The notes beneath the pieces are model-generated. The model searched no databases and was not told where the DNA came from. It saw only the letters and a program-made list of their open reading frames with translations. The translations under genes were made by a program, and so were the position numbers. A stretch of DNA of 64,000 nt from Thalassobius sp002708925 (GTDB taxonomy: Bacteria; Pseudomonadota; Alphaproteobacteria; Rhodobacterales; Rhodobacteraceae): the NCBI RefSeq assembly GCF_049803795.1, contig NZ_JBNAGJ010000010.1, positions 1 to 64,000 of the forward strand. Direction: 5' to 3'. Positions 15,088 to 23,505 of this stretch are shown one piece after another (within the stretch, counting starts at the first letter, position 1; each line of letters begins with the position of its first letter).

Positions 15088-17472
15088 ATGGAGATCCAAT
15101 TGATCCTTGACCCCACCGGCCTGCCGTTCCGCCCCGGAGCGCCCACCGCGTCCTTTGCCCGGCGGCCTCAGGCGTTTCGCCTGTCTCCGACCCAGGAACG
15201 CCACACCGTGCAGGGCGGCGGCGCGGCTCTGCTGGAACTGAAACAGGGCGACCGGATCACCATCACAAATCTGGAAGGCGGCCAGCGATGCGAAATGCTG
15301 GCCGCCCACACCGATGGCCGCGTGGATGCGGGCGTTCTGGGCTGGTCGGCCGATGGGCAAGGCACCGGGCTGCGCGCGGTTCTGGCCAGTGGCCTGCCTG
15401 GCATAGGCCGTGTGCTGCGCGGGCTGGCCCGGCGCGGGATAGATGTGGGCGCGGCGCGCACGATCGGGCTGTTCGCCCCTGACAGCCGCCCCGGCGAAGG
15501 CGTCAGCTTTACCGCGCAATCGCCCGGCTGGGTGCTGGTCACCGCCCCGGCCCCTCTCTCTGATTTTGAAGCGCAAACCACCACCAGCCCCCTGCGCGTT
15601 CTGATCACTCGCGCGCAGGCGCGGCAGGCCGGCAGCTTTGCCCTGCCCGAGCCCCTGGCCGACCCGCTGCAAGACATCCGCGTTGGCTCGGCCACCGCCC
15701 GCGCCTATCGCGTGAAGGCGGGCGAGTTCATCCAGATCATGGATGTGGACGGCCGCCAATGCACCGATTTTCAATGTTTCGACGCCCGCAAGCTGGACAA
15801 GGGCATCGCCCATCCGCTGGACGTGACCACCACCCGCACCATCCAGGGCCACAGCTATCCGATGCCCGGCCTGCACGGGAAATACTTTGACCACGACCTG
15901 ACCCCGCTGATCGAGGTGGTGCAGGACACCTGCGGGCGGCATGATGCCTTTGCCCTGGCCTGCAATGCCAAATATTATGATGACATCGGCTATCCGGGCC
16001 ATGTGAACTGTTCGGACAATTTCAACGGCGCGCTGGCCGAGTATGGCGTGCCCGCGCGGCCCGGATGGATGGCGGCGAACTTCTTTTTCAACACGGCGGT
16101 GGATGAACATGGCGCGCTGATCGCGGATGAGCCCTGGTCCCGCCCCGGCGATTATGTGCTGCTGCGCGCGCTGACCGATCTGGTCTGCGTCAGCTCGGCC
16201 TGCCCCGATGACACTTCGGCCGCGAATGGCTGGCACCTGACCGATATTCACGTGCGCACCTATGCCGAAACCGAACGATTCTCGCGTGCCACGGCCTGGC
16301 GCCCGACCCCAGATGAGGACCCGATCATGACCCGCGAGAGCGCCTTTCACCAGAATTTCGCCCAGATGACCCAGTATTTCGCCGATTATAACGGTTTCTG
16401 GCTGCCCAACAGCTTCCCGCAATGCGACACAACCGAGGCCTATTGGGCCTGCCGCAACGATGTGGTGATGATGGACTTGTCCGCCCTGCGCAAATTCGAG
16501 ATCACCGGCCCCGATGCCGAGGCCCTGCTGAACTGGATCCTCACGCGCAACGTGGAAAAGCTGGCGGTCGGTCAGGTGGTCTATTCGGCGATGTGTTACC
16601 CGCATGGCGGCATGATCGACGATGGCACATTGTTCCGGCTGGGCGCGCAGAATTTCCGCTGGATCGGCGGCTCGGACGAGGGCGGCGCCTGGATGCGCGA
16701 AGAGGCCGCGCGCCTGGGCCTGAACGTGATGATCCGCGGCTCGACCGATCAGATGCACAATCTGGCCGTGCAGGGCCCCAAATCGCGCGCGCTGATCACC
16801 GGCCTGTTCTGGACCGCGCCGCACCACACCGATCTGTCCGAAATGGGCTGGTTCCGCTTCACCCCGGCCCGTCTGGGCGGCCCTCAGGGCATTCCGGTGG
16901 TGATCTCGCGCACCGGCTATACCGGCGAGCTGGGCTACGAGGTGTTCTGCCACCCCAGGGACGGCGACGCCATTTTCCGCGCCATCTGGGACGCCGGCCA
17001 GCCGCTGGGCCTGAAACCCATGGGGCTGGAGGCGCTGGATCTGGTCCGCATCGAGGCCGGGCTGGTTTTCGCCGGCTATGATTTCAGCGATCAGACCGAC
17101 CCGTTCGAGGCCGGCATCGGCTTTACCGTTCCGCTGAAATCCAAAACCGCCGATTTCGTCGGGCGCGCGGCGCTACAGCGGCGCAAGGACACTCCCGCGC
17201 GTAAATTCGTCGGGCTGGAGATCGAGGGCCAGAACCCGGTGGCCCATGGCGATTGCGTCCGTGTGGGCCGCGCCCAGGTCGGCGAGATCTGCTCGGCCAT
17301 GCGATCCCCGCGTACGGGACTCTGGATCGCGCTGGCCCGTCTGGATGTGGCCCATGCCGCCGAGGGCACGCAGGTCGAAGTCGGCCAGATGGACGGCCAC
17401 CTGAAACGCTATGCCGCCCGCGTCACCCCCTTCCCCCATTACGACCCACAAAAAACCCGCCCCAGATCGTAA
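15088..17472 (+). CDS. tdm: Trimethylamine-N-oxide demethylase (aldolase)
   Basis: The 794-residue protein has an N-terminal DUF1989 (urea-carboxylase-associated) region to about residue 400 and a C-terminal GcvT-like THF-binding domain from about 425. This is the Tdm architecture, which cleaves TMAO to dimethylamine and formaldehyde. Cys292, Cys308 and Cys372 have spacings 16 and 64, matching the zinc ligands I recall for the Methylocella silvestris enzyme (Cys263, 279, 343). Further Cys lie at 225, 230 and 282. The C-terminal domain shows LAVQGPKSR, SRTGYTGELGYEVF and MGLEALDLVRIEAG. The ATG at 15088 lacks a good ribosome-binding site; a TTG at 15100 has GGAG six bases upstream and may be the real start. 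Confidence 0.92.
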   Translation: MEIQLILDPTGLPFRPGAPTASFARRPQAFRLSPTQERHTVQGGGAALLELKQGDRITITNLEGGQRCEMLAAHTDGRVDAGVLGWSADGQGTGLRAVLASGLPGIGRVLRGLARRGIDVGAARTIGLFAPDSRPGEGVSFTAQSPGWVLVTAPAPLSDFEAQTTTSPLRVLITRAQARQAGSFALPEPLADPLQDIRVGSATARAYRVKAGEFIQIMDVDGRQCTDFQCFDARKLDKGIAHPLDVTTTRTIQGHSYPMPGLHGKYFDHDLTPLIEVVQDTCGRHDAFALACNAKYYDDIGYPGHVNCSDNFNGALAEYGVPARPGWMAANFFFNTAVDEHGALIADEPWSRPGDYVLLRALTDLVCVSSACPDDTSAANGWHLTDIHVRTYAETERFSRATAWRPTPDEDPIMTRESAFHQNFAQMTQYFADYNGFWLPNSFPQCDTTEAYWACRNDVVMMDLSALRKFEITGPDAEALLNWILTRNVEKLAVGQVVYSAMCYPHGGMIDDGTLFRLGAQNFRWIGGSDEGGAWMREEAARLGLNVMIRGSTDQMHNLAVQGPKSRALITGLFWTAPHHTDLSEMGWFRFTPARLGGPQGIPVVISRTGYTGELGYEVFCHPRDGDAIFRAIWDAGQPLGLKPMGLEALDLVRIEAGLVFAGYDFSDQTDPFEAGIGFTVPLKSKTADFVGRAALQRRKDTPARKFVGLEIEGQNPVAHGDCVRVGRAQVGEICSAMRSPRTGLWIALARLDVAHAAEGTQVEVGQMDGHLKRYAARVTPFPHYDPQKTRPRS

Positions 17473-17628
17473 AGCTCAGGCGGCATTCTGCGTGAATGAG
17501 GCATGACAGTCTCTCCTAGGCCCAGAGCATTACCGACCCTTGTCGAACCAAACCGGCAGGAACGCGTTGCTAGAGGATTGATGGCGCGGTAGCAATCTCA
17601 TGTATGAGAAGCAGCCGAGACTATTTTG
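17473..17628. promoter_or_regulatory. Intergenic boundary between tdm and the nuclease gene, with a 14-bp palindrome
   Basis: TCTCATGTATGAGA at 17596-17609 is a perfect palindrome 20 bp before the nuclease ATG and could be an operator. No controller-protein gene is seen. The rest of the gap shows no recognisable repeat, tRNA fragment or integrase site. Confidence 0.45.
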
Positions 17629-18900
17629 ATGAAGAATTTTCCCCACCAGTTCGCAAACGTAAATCGACTGACGGAGGCACTTCGGACTGCTTCGGAAACC
17701 ATCGGAGCCGGACGAGATTTTGGACGCGATGATGTTTTCGGGCCTGACCTCGCTAAGAGCGGTGTCTACACTTTTCGCGGTGGTGGTGACCTAGATGCAA
17801 ATTTGGCGGCGGAAGCCCTGAAACCACGCGCTAGCAGGGGCACTGAGACCGCAGCCCGCGAAATGCGAAGGTTTCTGGTTTTGGCGGGCTTCATTGACCA
17901 CGATCCGATAGCGGGCACCTTTGGCGTTACACCAAAAGGTGCCGAACTGCTTGCCGCAGACAGCGAGACGGTGACGAACGCTCTTTGGCGGGAGGCGATG
18001 CTTTCGCTCGAGTTAGAGGACGCCGATGGAAACCGAAGTCATCCGTACCGGATTTTGCTTCGCCTCGTTAGCGACAATCCCGGCATCGACAATTTCAAGC
18101 TGATGCTGGCGTTTGAGAGTAGCGACGATTCTGAATCCGAATATGAGCGAATATCCGAATTGCTAGACCTCGATTTCGAGGCTTTGATTGATGCAATTGG
18201 CGTCGGCGAGTCGAAGGCCAAGAACGCAGTCAAGATTTTGCCTAGCATTGCGGATCAAGTTGGCGATCTCCATCGGGAGTCGGGGATGAGCTATCCTAGC
18301 GCTAGCGTCGAAATCGCTGAGGACAGCATCGAGCCAGTTTCGCGTAAAGCAAAGCGAAAAAAATCTGCGCCGGCATCTGGGAAACGGATCACCAAAGAAG
18401 TGGACAGCGGAACTATCGCGGCGACCCCAGAATTCAAAGAGGGTGATTCTGATGAGTCCATGGTAGATTTATCCGGTGCAATTGAACTCAGAAAACGCAG
18501 AACGAAGCTGCACCATGAAGTGGTGAAGCAATTCGCTGAAAAATTAGAAGGGGAGAACTACACGCTTTTCGAAGACCCGTTCGATTGCCTTGCGATCAAA
18601 GGAAGCACATCATTGCTGGTGGAAGTTAAGACCCTTGATGGGAGCCCTTCGGACGAGCGCCGCCAATCTGAGAAGGCGTTGGGGCAAATCAAGGGCTATG
18701 CGCACTTTGACCTACCCGCCGAAGTGAACCCTTCGGATGCCGTTCAGATTGTTCTGTTTTCCCAAAAACCGAGGGAAGCGACTTTAGCCTTTCTGGTAGC
18801 TAATGAAACCGTGCCGATGTGGCGGAATTCAGAAGGGAATTTCCAGCTATTTGACAGCGACGGCGCCGTTCTCGAGTTCGGCCCGGAATTCTTCGGCTGA
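17629..18900 (+). CDS. PD-(D/E)XK nuclease-like protein, probable restriction endonuclease
   Basis: No named family is recognised over the whole 423 residues. The C-terminal third has a convincing PD-(D/E)XK core: Asp319 (in DPFDCLAI), Glu332 and Lys334 (LLVEVKTL), then a basic/Gln segment (RRQSEKALGQIKGY). The first 100 residues look like a DNA-binding or winged-helix region, with an acidic and Lys-rich linker at about 225-280. It converges with two DNA methyltransferase genes and overlaps the first by 54 bases at the 3' ends. That context makes a restriction enzyme likely. Codon use is less GC-rich than the neighbours, suggesting transfer. A TTG just upstream (17626) is an alternative start. 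Confidence 0.7.
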   Translation: MKNFPHQFANVNRLTEALRTASETIGAGRDFGRDDVFGPDLAKSGVYTFRGGGDLDANLAAEALKPRASRGTETAAREMRRFLVLAGFIDHDPIAGTFGVTPKGAELLAADSETVTNALWREAMLSLELEDADGNRSHPYRILLRLVSDNPGIDNFKLMLAFESSDDSESEYERISELLDLDFEALIDAIGVGESKAKNAVKILPSIADQVGDLHRESGMSYPSASVEIAEDSIEPVSRKAKRKKSAPASGKRITKEVDSGTIAATPEFKEGDSDESMVDLSGAIELRKRRTKLHHEVVKQFAEKLEGENYTLFEDPFDCLAIKGSTSLLVEVKTLDGSPSDERRQSEKALGQIKGYAHFDLPAEVNPSDAVQIVLFSQKPREATLAFLVANETVPMWRNSEGNFQLFDSDGAVLEFGPEFFG

Positions 18901-19677
18901 AGTTCTCCTTGTCGACCAACCTCGATCTGTTAGGCGCCGCTCTGCGATGGCGCAATACTCTTCATTGAGTTCGACGCCTATGAAATCTCGGCCTTTTTCA
19001 AAGGCTGCAACGCACTCTGAACCCGAACCCGCAAACGGTATCAAGATTAGCCCATCTTTTGGGCAAAAATGATCGACTAGTCGTTCGGAGATTGCCAACG
19101 GCTTTTGCGTGGGGTGGCCGACTTTCTCATCCCTAAAGCGACGCCCAGCCAGCGTTGGGATATTCCACACATCCCCAGCCAAACGTCCCTCTGGATTCGG
19201 AGTCCAAGTTTTTCCGTTTTTCTTGACGCTGTATTTCAACCGGTCCGCGCTCTTGTACGGCTCACGAATCTCACGGAAGAAAAAGTCGTCAGATTTTGAG
19301 AACCATAAAAGGGGCTCGTATGTCGCCCGGATATTCCGGTTGCCACAAAAGCCGTTTTCATAGTGCCAAATTATTTGCCTTCGGTAACGCATTCCAAGCT
19401 CGTAGAGCTGGACTTGGTTGAAGCAAATGTAGTGGCTAATCCCATAGAGCAAAATGCTCCCATTTGACTTTAAGATCCGTTCGCACTCAGTCAACCAAGA
19501 CCAGCACCAGTCCTTCCAATCGTCAAGGCTTTGCCAGCTATCCGGTTTGCCGAAGTCTTTCTCGATGCCGTAAGGCGGATCAGCGATCACGAGATCTACC
19601 GATGCGTCATTCAGGTTCTTAAGCTGGTCGAGGACGTCGCCATTTAAGATGACATTTTTTGGATTCGCCTGTGTCAT
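18847..19677 (-). CDS. DNA methyltransferase, beta-class N6-adenine type
   Basis: The 276-residue N6_N4-type methylase has catalytic motif IV DPPYG at residues 33-37, then the target-recognition region. It ends with HPTQKP and the AdoMet-binding motif IPFAGSGSECVAA near 215-227. The order IV-TRD-I defines the beta class, and DPPY suggests N6-adenine as target. Its start overlaps the stop of the neighbouring methyltransferase by 4 bases (ATGA). Its last 54 bases overlap the end of the nuclease gene on the other strand. It most likely protects host DNA against that nuclease; an orphan regulatory role is the alternative. Confidence 0.88.
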   Translation of the reverse strand: MTQANPKNVILNGDVLDQLKNLNDASVDLVIADPPYGIEKDFGKPDSWQSLDDWKDWCWSWLTECERILKSNGSILLYGISHYICFNQVQLYELGMRYRRQIIWHYENGFCGNRNIRATYEPLLWFSKSDDFFFREIREPYKSADRLKYSVKKNGKTWTPNPEGRLAGDVWNIPTLAGRRFRDEKVGHPTQKPLAISERLVDHFCPKDGLILIPFAGSGSECVAAFEKGRDFIGVELNEEYCAIAERRLTDRGWSTRRTSAEEFRAELENGAVAVK

Positions 19678-20546
19678 TTCTTCTGGAGGATCATTGCATA
19701 TTGGTGATGAATGTTCGGCACGAATGCAAAAGGATAGCCGTATGGGAAAACCCTTTTGAACTTTTGGTAGATGATTGTGACGCCCTTCAGCTTGTAGGGG
19801 CCGTGCTCTTCTATCGCACGCGACAGGTCAGAATGAAAAAGATAGTACTGGTCTTTATTTCTGAAGTCTCCAACGATGACTACGGCATACTTTTTCGGCT
19901 TCAGCACGCGGGCCAGGGAGCCGAAAAGAGCCCCTAGTTCGCCAAGGAAGTCGTCATATTCTTCGACGTTGGCAAGATCAGCTGTCGTGTCGCCGTAGTT
20001 GTGATCGAGGCCGTTTGCCAGCCGCTCCTGCTTCGCCTTGTGGTCAATCTTGTTCAGGATGCCCCAATAGGGCGGGCTCGTAATGATGAAATCCACTGAT
20101 TCATCGGGAAGATCGGCCGCCAAAGTGCGTGCGTCACCCAGTCGGATGTCATGCTGAGTTTTCGATAGGAGTTTTTTCGGAACTTCGCTCTCGAGTCGAA
20201 GCTCAGAGAGTTCATGGAATTTTGGATTGAGTTCAAATCCAATCGAGTTTCTCTCAATAGAAGCGCAGGCCTTCGAAGTGGAAGCGACACCGCTAAAGGG
20301 GTCGAGTACGGTCTCCCCCTTCTTTGTGAAAAACTCAATGAAACGAGCGACATCTTGGTAGGAAAAGGGCGCGGGATGTTGCCTCTCGATCTGGGCATCT
20401 TTAGAGCCCTTGCCCAGCCCCTTTTGTACCATCACGGAGACGGTGCGGGCGATCCACTCGCTGGCGGTGAGGTCGTTGAGCTTGTTGCGTGGATCGACGA
20501 CCCTTTCGAGCTTTTCGGGTTCGATGTCGCCTGATTCCACATTCAT
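19674..20546 (-). CDS. DNA methyltransferase with SPPYW motif, probably N4-cytosine type
   Basis: This is a 290-residue DNA methylase with AdoMet motif DPFSGVAST at residues 82-90 placed before catalytic motif IV TSPPYW at 156-161. That is the reverse order to its neighbour, as in permuted N6_N4 methylases. SPPYW often goes with N4-cytosine methylation, though adenine enzymes with this motif exist. HPAPFSYQDVARF at about 57-69 corresponds to the HPTQKP-like element. It is the first gene of a two-methyltransferase operon. Two enzymes of different type serving one nuclease is typical of systems with an asymmetric target, in which each strand needs its own methylase. Confidence 0.85.
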   Translation of the reverse strand: MNVESGDIEPEKLERVVDPRNKLNDLTASEWIARTVSVMVQKGLGKGSKDAQIERQHPAPFSYQDVARFIEFFTKKGETVLDPFSGVASTSKACASIERNSIGFELNPKFHELSELRLESEVPKKLLSKTQHDIRLGDARTLAADLPDESVDFIITSPPYWGILNKIDHKAKQERLANGLDHNYGDTTADLANVEEYDDFLGELGALFGSLARVLKPKKYAVVIVGDFRNKDQYYLFHSDLSRAIEEHGPYKLKGVTIIYQKFKRVFPYGYPFAFVPNIHHQYAMILQKK

Positions 20547-20845
20547 TGCTCTTGTCCCTCACCTGAACGTTTTGACTTCAATTGCTACATAAACGCGGCC
20601 CAATATGCAACGTATCTTGTTGCTACGGACGCGCGGAACGCTATACCTAGTTGCCCGTTCGGCTTGGCGCGAGGTAGGTCTGAAGCCACCTCCAGCTTGC
20701 TGATTGCTGGCACACTACGGCGACAAGGCTAAACATCCAGTTAGGATTAACTGCCGTGCCGGGTTCGTCTTGACGGGTGATACACGGCCTTCCCACTTTG
20801 CCCTAGGTCGTCGGGTCACACAACGGATATGTTGCAAAATCGTTG
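20547..20845. other. Island flank without a recognised gene
   Basis: About 300 bases between the methyltransferase start and the tRNA terminator. It should contain the methyltransferase promoter. A short direct repeat, GTTGCAAAA, occurs twice at 20831 and 20842. No integrase fragment, tRNA remnant or convincing small gene was found. Confidence 0.5.
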
Positions 20846-20874
20846 CAAAAAACAAAAACCGCCCCGGAGGGCGG
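20846..20874 (-). terminator. Terminator downstream of tRNA-Asn
   Basis: On the minus strand a stem CCGCCC/GGGCGG with a 4-base loop is followed by TTTTT and further T-rich sequence, 34 bases after the tRNA 3' end. A second weak CTCTC/GAGAG hairpin lies between. Confidence 0.75.
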
Positions 20875-20907
20875 CCTTGTTACTCTCTTGGTATCTTTGA
20901 GAGATTT

Positions 20908-20982
20908 TGGCTCCGGCGGTAGGGATCGAACCTACGACCAATTGATTAACAGTCAACTGCTCTACCGCTGAGCTACGCCGGA
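20908..20982 (-). tRNA. tRNA-Asn (GTT anticodon)
   Basis: The 75-base gene folds as a full cloverleaf. The acceptor stem is TCCGGCG/CGCCGGA with G discriminator and encoded CCA, the D-arm begins GCTC, the anticodon loop is CTGTTAA with GTT, and the T-arm contains GTTCGATCC. It borders the restriction-modification island and could have been an insertion site, but no duplicated 3' end was found on the other flank. Confidence 0.95.
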
Positions 20983-21062
20983 ATGTGGAGCGTATATAGA
21001 CAGCTGAATTTCCGACGTCCAGAGCCTTTTTCGACATTTCTGCAAAAAAAATGTCCGCCTTG

Positions 21063-21974
21063 TTATTTCAGCTGGAACTGCGCGCTGGCGGACAGGCCTT
21101 GGGCGGCGGTCACCATGTTTTTTCCTGCCAGATCAACCAGATGCGCGAATACATTTCTGGTTGCGGCGGGGATCAGGGCCTCTGGGGTGTCGGTATAGAT
21201 CTTGCGGGCCAGCGCCTGGGCGGTAGCCCGATGGCCCTCTAGCGCCTGGAGGATCGCGGTTTCGCGGCTCCGGCGGTGCTCGAGCAGCCAGGAAACGCGC
21301 TCCAAAGGTGCCCGGACCGGAGCGCCATGGCCCGCATGGTAGCGATCTGCCCTGATGTCTTGCAGCATCTCGCACGAGCGCATGAAATCGGTCAGATCGC
21401 CATCCGGAGGCGACACCAGAGAGCTGGCCCAGCCCATCACCAGATCGCCCGTGAACACCGCCTCCTCCCATTCAAAGCTCAGGTGATTGCCGAAATGGCC
21501 CGGTGTCCACAGCGCCCGCAGCGCCCAGCCATCGCCCTGGATCTGCTCTTTGTCGGCGATGGTGATGTCGGGGGCAAAGGCGGTGTCCGTGCCCTCGCCG
21601 CCCCCGGCCAGCCCGGCGGCGGCCAGATCCTGCATCACGGCGCTGCGCCCGGCCAGGAAATCGCCATAGGCATAGACCGGCGCATCGGTGCGCGCCGACA
21701 ATGCCCGCGCCAGGGGCGAGTGATCCAGATGTGCATGGGTGACGATGATATGCGAAATCCGCTGCCCCGGATGCAACGCCGACAGAATCGCCTGCAAATG
21801 CACCGGATCGTCGGGGCCCGGATCAATCACCGCGATGTCGCGCTCGCCCAGCAGATAGGTATTCGTCCCCCGGTAGGTCATCGGCGAAGGATTGGGCGCT
21901 AGCAGACGCCGCAGCCCCGGCTCCAGTTCCTCGGCGATACCAACGGGCGGGTTGAAATCATCTGGTGGCAGCAT
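21063..21974 (-). CDS. MBL-fold metallo-hydrolase (beta-lactamase/LACTB2-like)
   Basis: This 303-residue metallo-beta-lactamase-fold protein has the zinc motif THAHLDH near residue 81, further ligands in TPGHFGNHLSF near 162 and a GHGAP motif near 225. A C-terminal winged-helix-like tail of about 60 residues (HRRSRETAILQALEGH...) matches the LACTB2-like group, whose substrates vary from nucleic acids to thioesters. The exact substrate cannot be read from the sequence. It is divergent from the sensor kinase gene with a 42-base gap. Confidence 0.85.
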   Translation of the reverse strand: MLPPDDFNPPVGIAEELEPGLRRLLAPNPSPMTYRGTNTYLLGERDIAVIDPGPDDPVHLQAILSALHPGQRISHIIVTHAHLDHSPLARALSARTDAPVYAYGDFLAGRSAVMQDLAAAGLAGGGEGTDTAFAPDITIADKEQIQGDGWALRALWTPGHFGNHLSFEWEEAVFTGDLVMGWASSLVSPPDGDLTDFMRSCEMLQDIRADRYHAGHGAPVRAPLERVSWLLEHRRSRETAILQALEGHRATAQALARKIYTDTPEALIPAATRNVFAHLVDLAGKNMVTAAQGLSASAQFQLK

Positions 21975-22016
21975 CTAGCTATTCCTCTCGCGTCACTGGC
22001 CCGCTAGGTTTAGCGC

Positions 22017-23360
22017 ATGTTCTTTCAGTGGCTCAAACGCTATTTGCCCCGTGGGCTCTATTCCCGAGCGGCGCTGATCCTGATCCTGCCGGTGGTGACG
22101 CTGCAACTGGTGATCTCGGTCGTGTTCATCCAGCGCCATTTCGAAGGCGTCACCCGGCAGATGACCCAATCGGCCACACGAGAGGTGCGCCTGCTGCTGG
22201 ATGCGATTCCCCCCGATCTGCCGGGGCCGGCGATTCCGGCGCGACTGGCACCGCTGGCCGGCCCGCTGGAAATCCCGATCTACGCCCCCGGCACCCCAGC
22301 CCCCGCCGCCCCCGACATGCGGCGCTGGTTTGATGTGTCGGGCCTTCTGGTGCAGCATTTTTTCCGCGCGATGCTGCCCGAGCTGCGCTCGGTTTCGCTG
22401 CCCGATGACGATACGGTTCTGCTGTTCCTGACCGTCCCCCAGGGTCAGTTGGTCTTGCAGATGGACCGGCGCAGGGTGTCGGCCTCGAATCCGCACCAAC
22501 TGTTTGTAAACATGGTGTTTTTTGGCGGATTGATGACGCTGATCGCGTTCATTTACCTGCGCAATCAGCTGCGGCCCATCACCCGGCTGGCCTCGGCGGC
22601 CGAGGCGTTCGGCAAAGGGCGCAATGTGCCCTACAAACCCTCGGGCGCGCTTGAGGTCCGGGCCGCCGGCAATGCGTTTCTGGACATGCGCGCGCGGATT
22701 GAACGGCAGATTGAACAACGCACGCTGATGCTGTCGGGCGTCAGCCATGACCTGCGCACCCCGCTGACCCGCCTGCGGCTTAGCCTGTCCTTGCTGGACG
22801 ATCCCGAGGTCGAGGATATGGTCAAGGACGTGGACGATATGCAGCGGATGCTGGACGAATTCCTGTCCTTTTCCCGCGGCAGCAGCGAGGGCGTGCCCGA
22901 ACCCACCGATCCCATCGCGCTGGTGCGGGTGCTGGTCGAGGACGCGCAGCGCAGCGGCCAGGATGTGTCGCTGACGCAGACGTCGCCAATGGGGCAAACG
23001 GGCACGGCCGGTGCGAACCTGGTCACTTTGCGGCCCTCGGCCATCCGGCGGGCGGTGTCGAATCTGATCGAAAACGGGGCGCGCTATGGCGGCCGCGTTC
23101 AGGTGTCGGTCACCCTGACCGAGAAATCCCTGCGAATCCGGGTCGAGGATGACGGCCCCGGCATTCCCCCGGAATCCCGCGATCAGGCGGTCAAACCCTT
23201 CGCCCGGCTGGACAGCGCGCGCAATCAGAACCGCGGCGGTGGGGTCGGCCTGGGCCTTGCCATCGTCACCGATATTGCCCGCGCTCATGGCGGGATCCTG
23301 CGTCTCGGAGAAAGTGAGGCACTGGGCGGCCTTCGGGCCGATCTGGTCCTGGGCCGATAG
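22017..23360 (+). CDS. EnvZ-type sensor histidine kinase
   Basis: A 447-residue inner-membrane kinase. It has two hydrophobic segments (about residues 17-38 and 160-180) bracketing a periplasmic domain, then a HAMP linker. The phospho-acceptor is His244 in SGVSHDLRTPLTRLRL, with N-box NLIENGARYG, G1 DDGPGIP and G2 GVGLGLAIV following. The H-box matches the EnvZ/OmpR group. No response-regulator gene occurs in the window, so its partner lies elsewhere. The signal sensed is not evident. Confidence 0.88.
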   Translation: MFFQWLKRYLPRGLYSRAALILILPVVTLQLVISVVFIQRHFEGVTRQMTQSATREVRLLLDAIPPDLPGPAIPARLAPLAGPLEIPIYAPGTPAPAAPDMRRWFDVSGLLVQHFFRAMLPELRSVSLPDDDTVLLFLTVPQGQLVLQMDRRRVSASNPHQLFVNMVFFGGLMTLIAFIYLRNQLRPITRLASAAEAFGKGRNVPYKPSGALEVRAAGNAFLDMRARIERQIEQRTLMLSGVSHDLRTPLTRLRLSLSLLDDPEVEDMVKDVDDMQRMLDEFLSFSRGSSEGVPEPTDPIALVRVLVEDAQRSGQDVSLTQTSPMGQTGTAGANLVTLRPSAIRRAVSNLIENGARYGGRVQVSVTLTEKSLRIRVEDDGPGIPPESRDQAVKPFARLDSARNQNRGGGVGLGLAIVTDIARAHGGILRLGESEALGGLRADLVLGR

Positions 23361-23364
23361 GAAA

Positions 23365-23505
23365 TCAAACAATTAATACAAGTAAAAACCCCCAGAAAAG
23401 CGCAGCAAGAATCACCGCCAGCCCAAGGCCTGCGCCTGGGCGTTTGCGCCGCTCACGCGGCAGCCCCCTTCGTCCGACGCAGGGAAGCTCCTCCTCTTTC
23501 CCCAT
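23365..23505 (-). CDS. Possible 46-residue single-pass membrane protein
   Basis: An ATG at 23505 opens a 46-codon frame. It encodes an acidic start (MGKEEELP), a strongly basic middle (GRRGLPRERRKRPG) and a hydrophobic C-terminal segment of about 20 residues (LGLAVILAALFWGFLLVLIV) that ends the protein. That layout suits a C-tail-anchored membrane protein with a positive inside face. It is convergent with the kinase gene, 4 bases after its stop. The ribosome-binding site is weak (GAGACG). No family is recognised. Confidence 0.5.
   Translation of the reverse strand: MGKEEELPCVGRRGLPRERRKRPGAGLGLAVILAALFWGFLLVLIV

Noticed and set aside
20831..20850. Repeated GTTGCAAAA as the start of a CRISPR or repeat array
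   Set aside because: Only two short copies occur, with no regular spacers.
17473..20907. Insertion of the restriction island by a tRNA-Asn integrase
   Set aside because: No integrase, no duplicated tRNA 3' end and no flanking direct repeats could be found, so the mechanism is not claimed.
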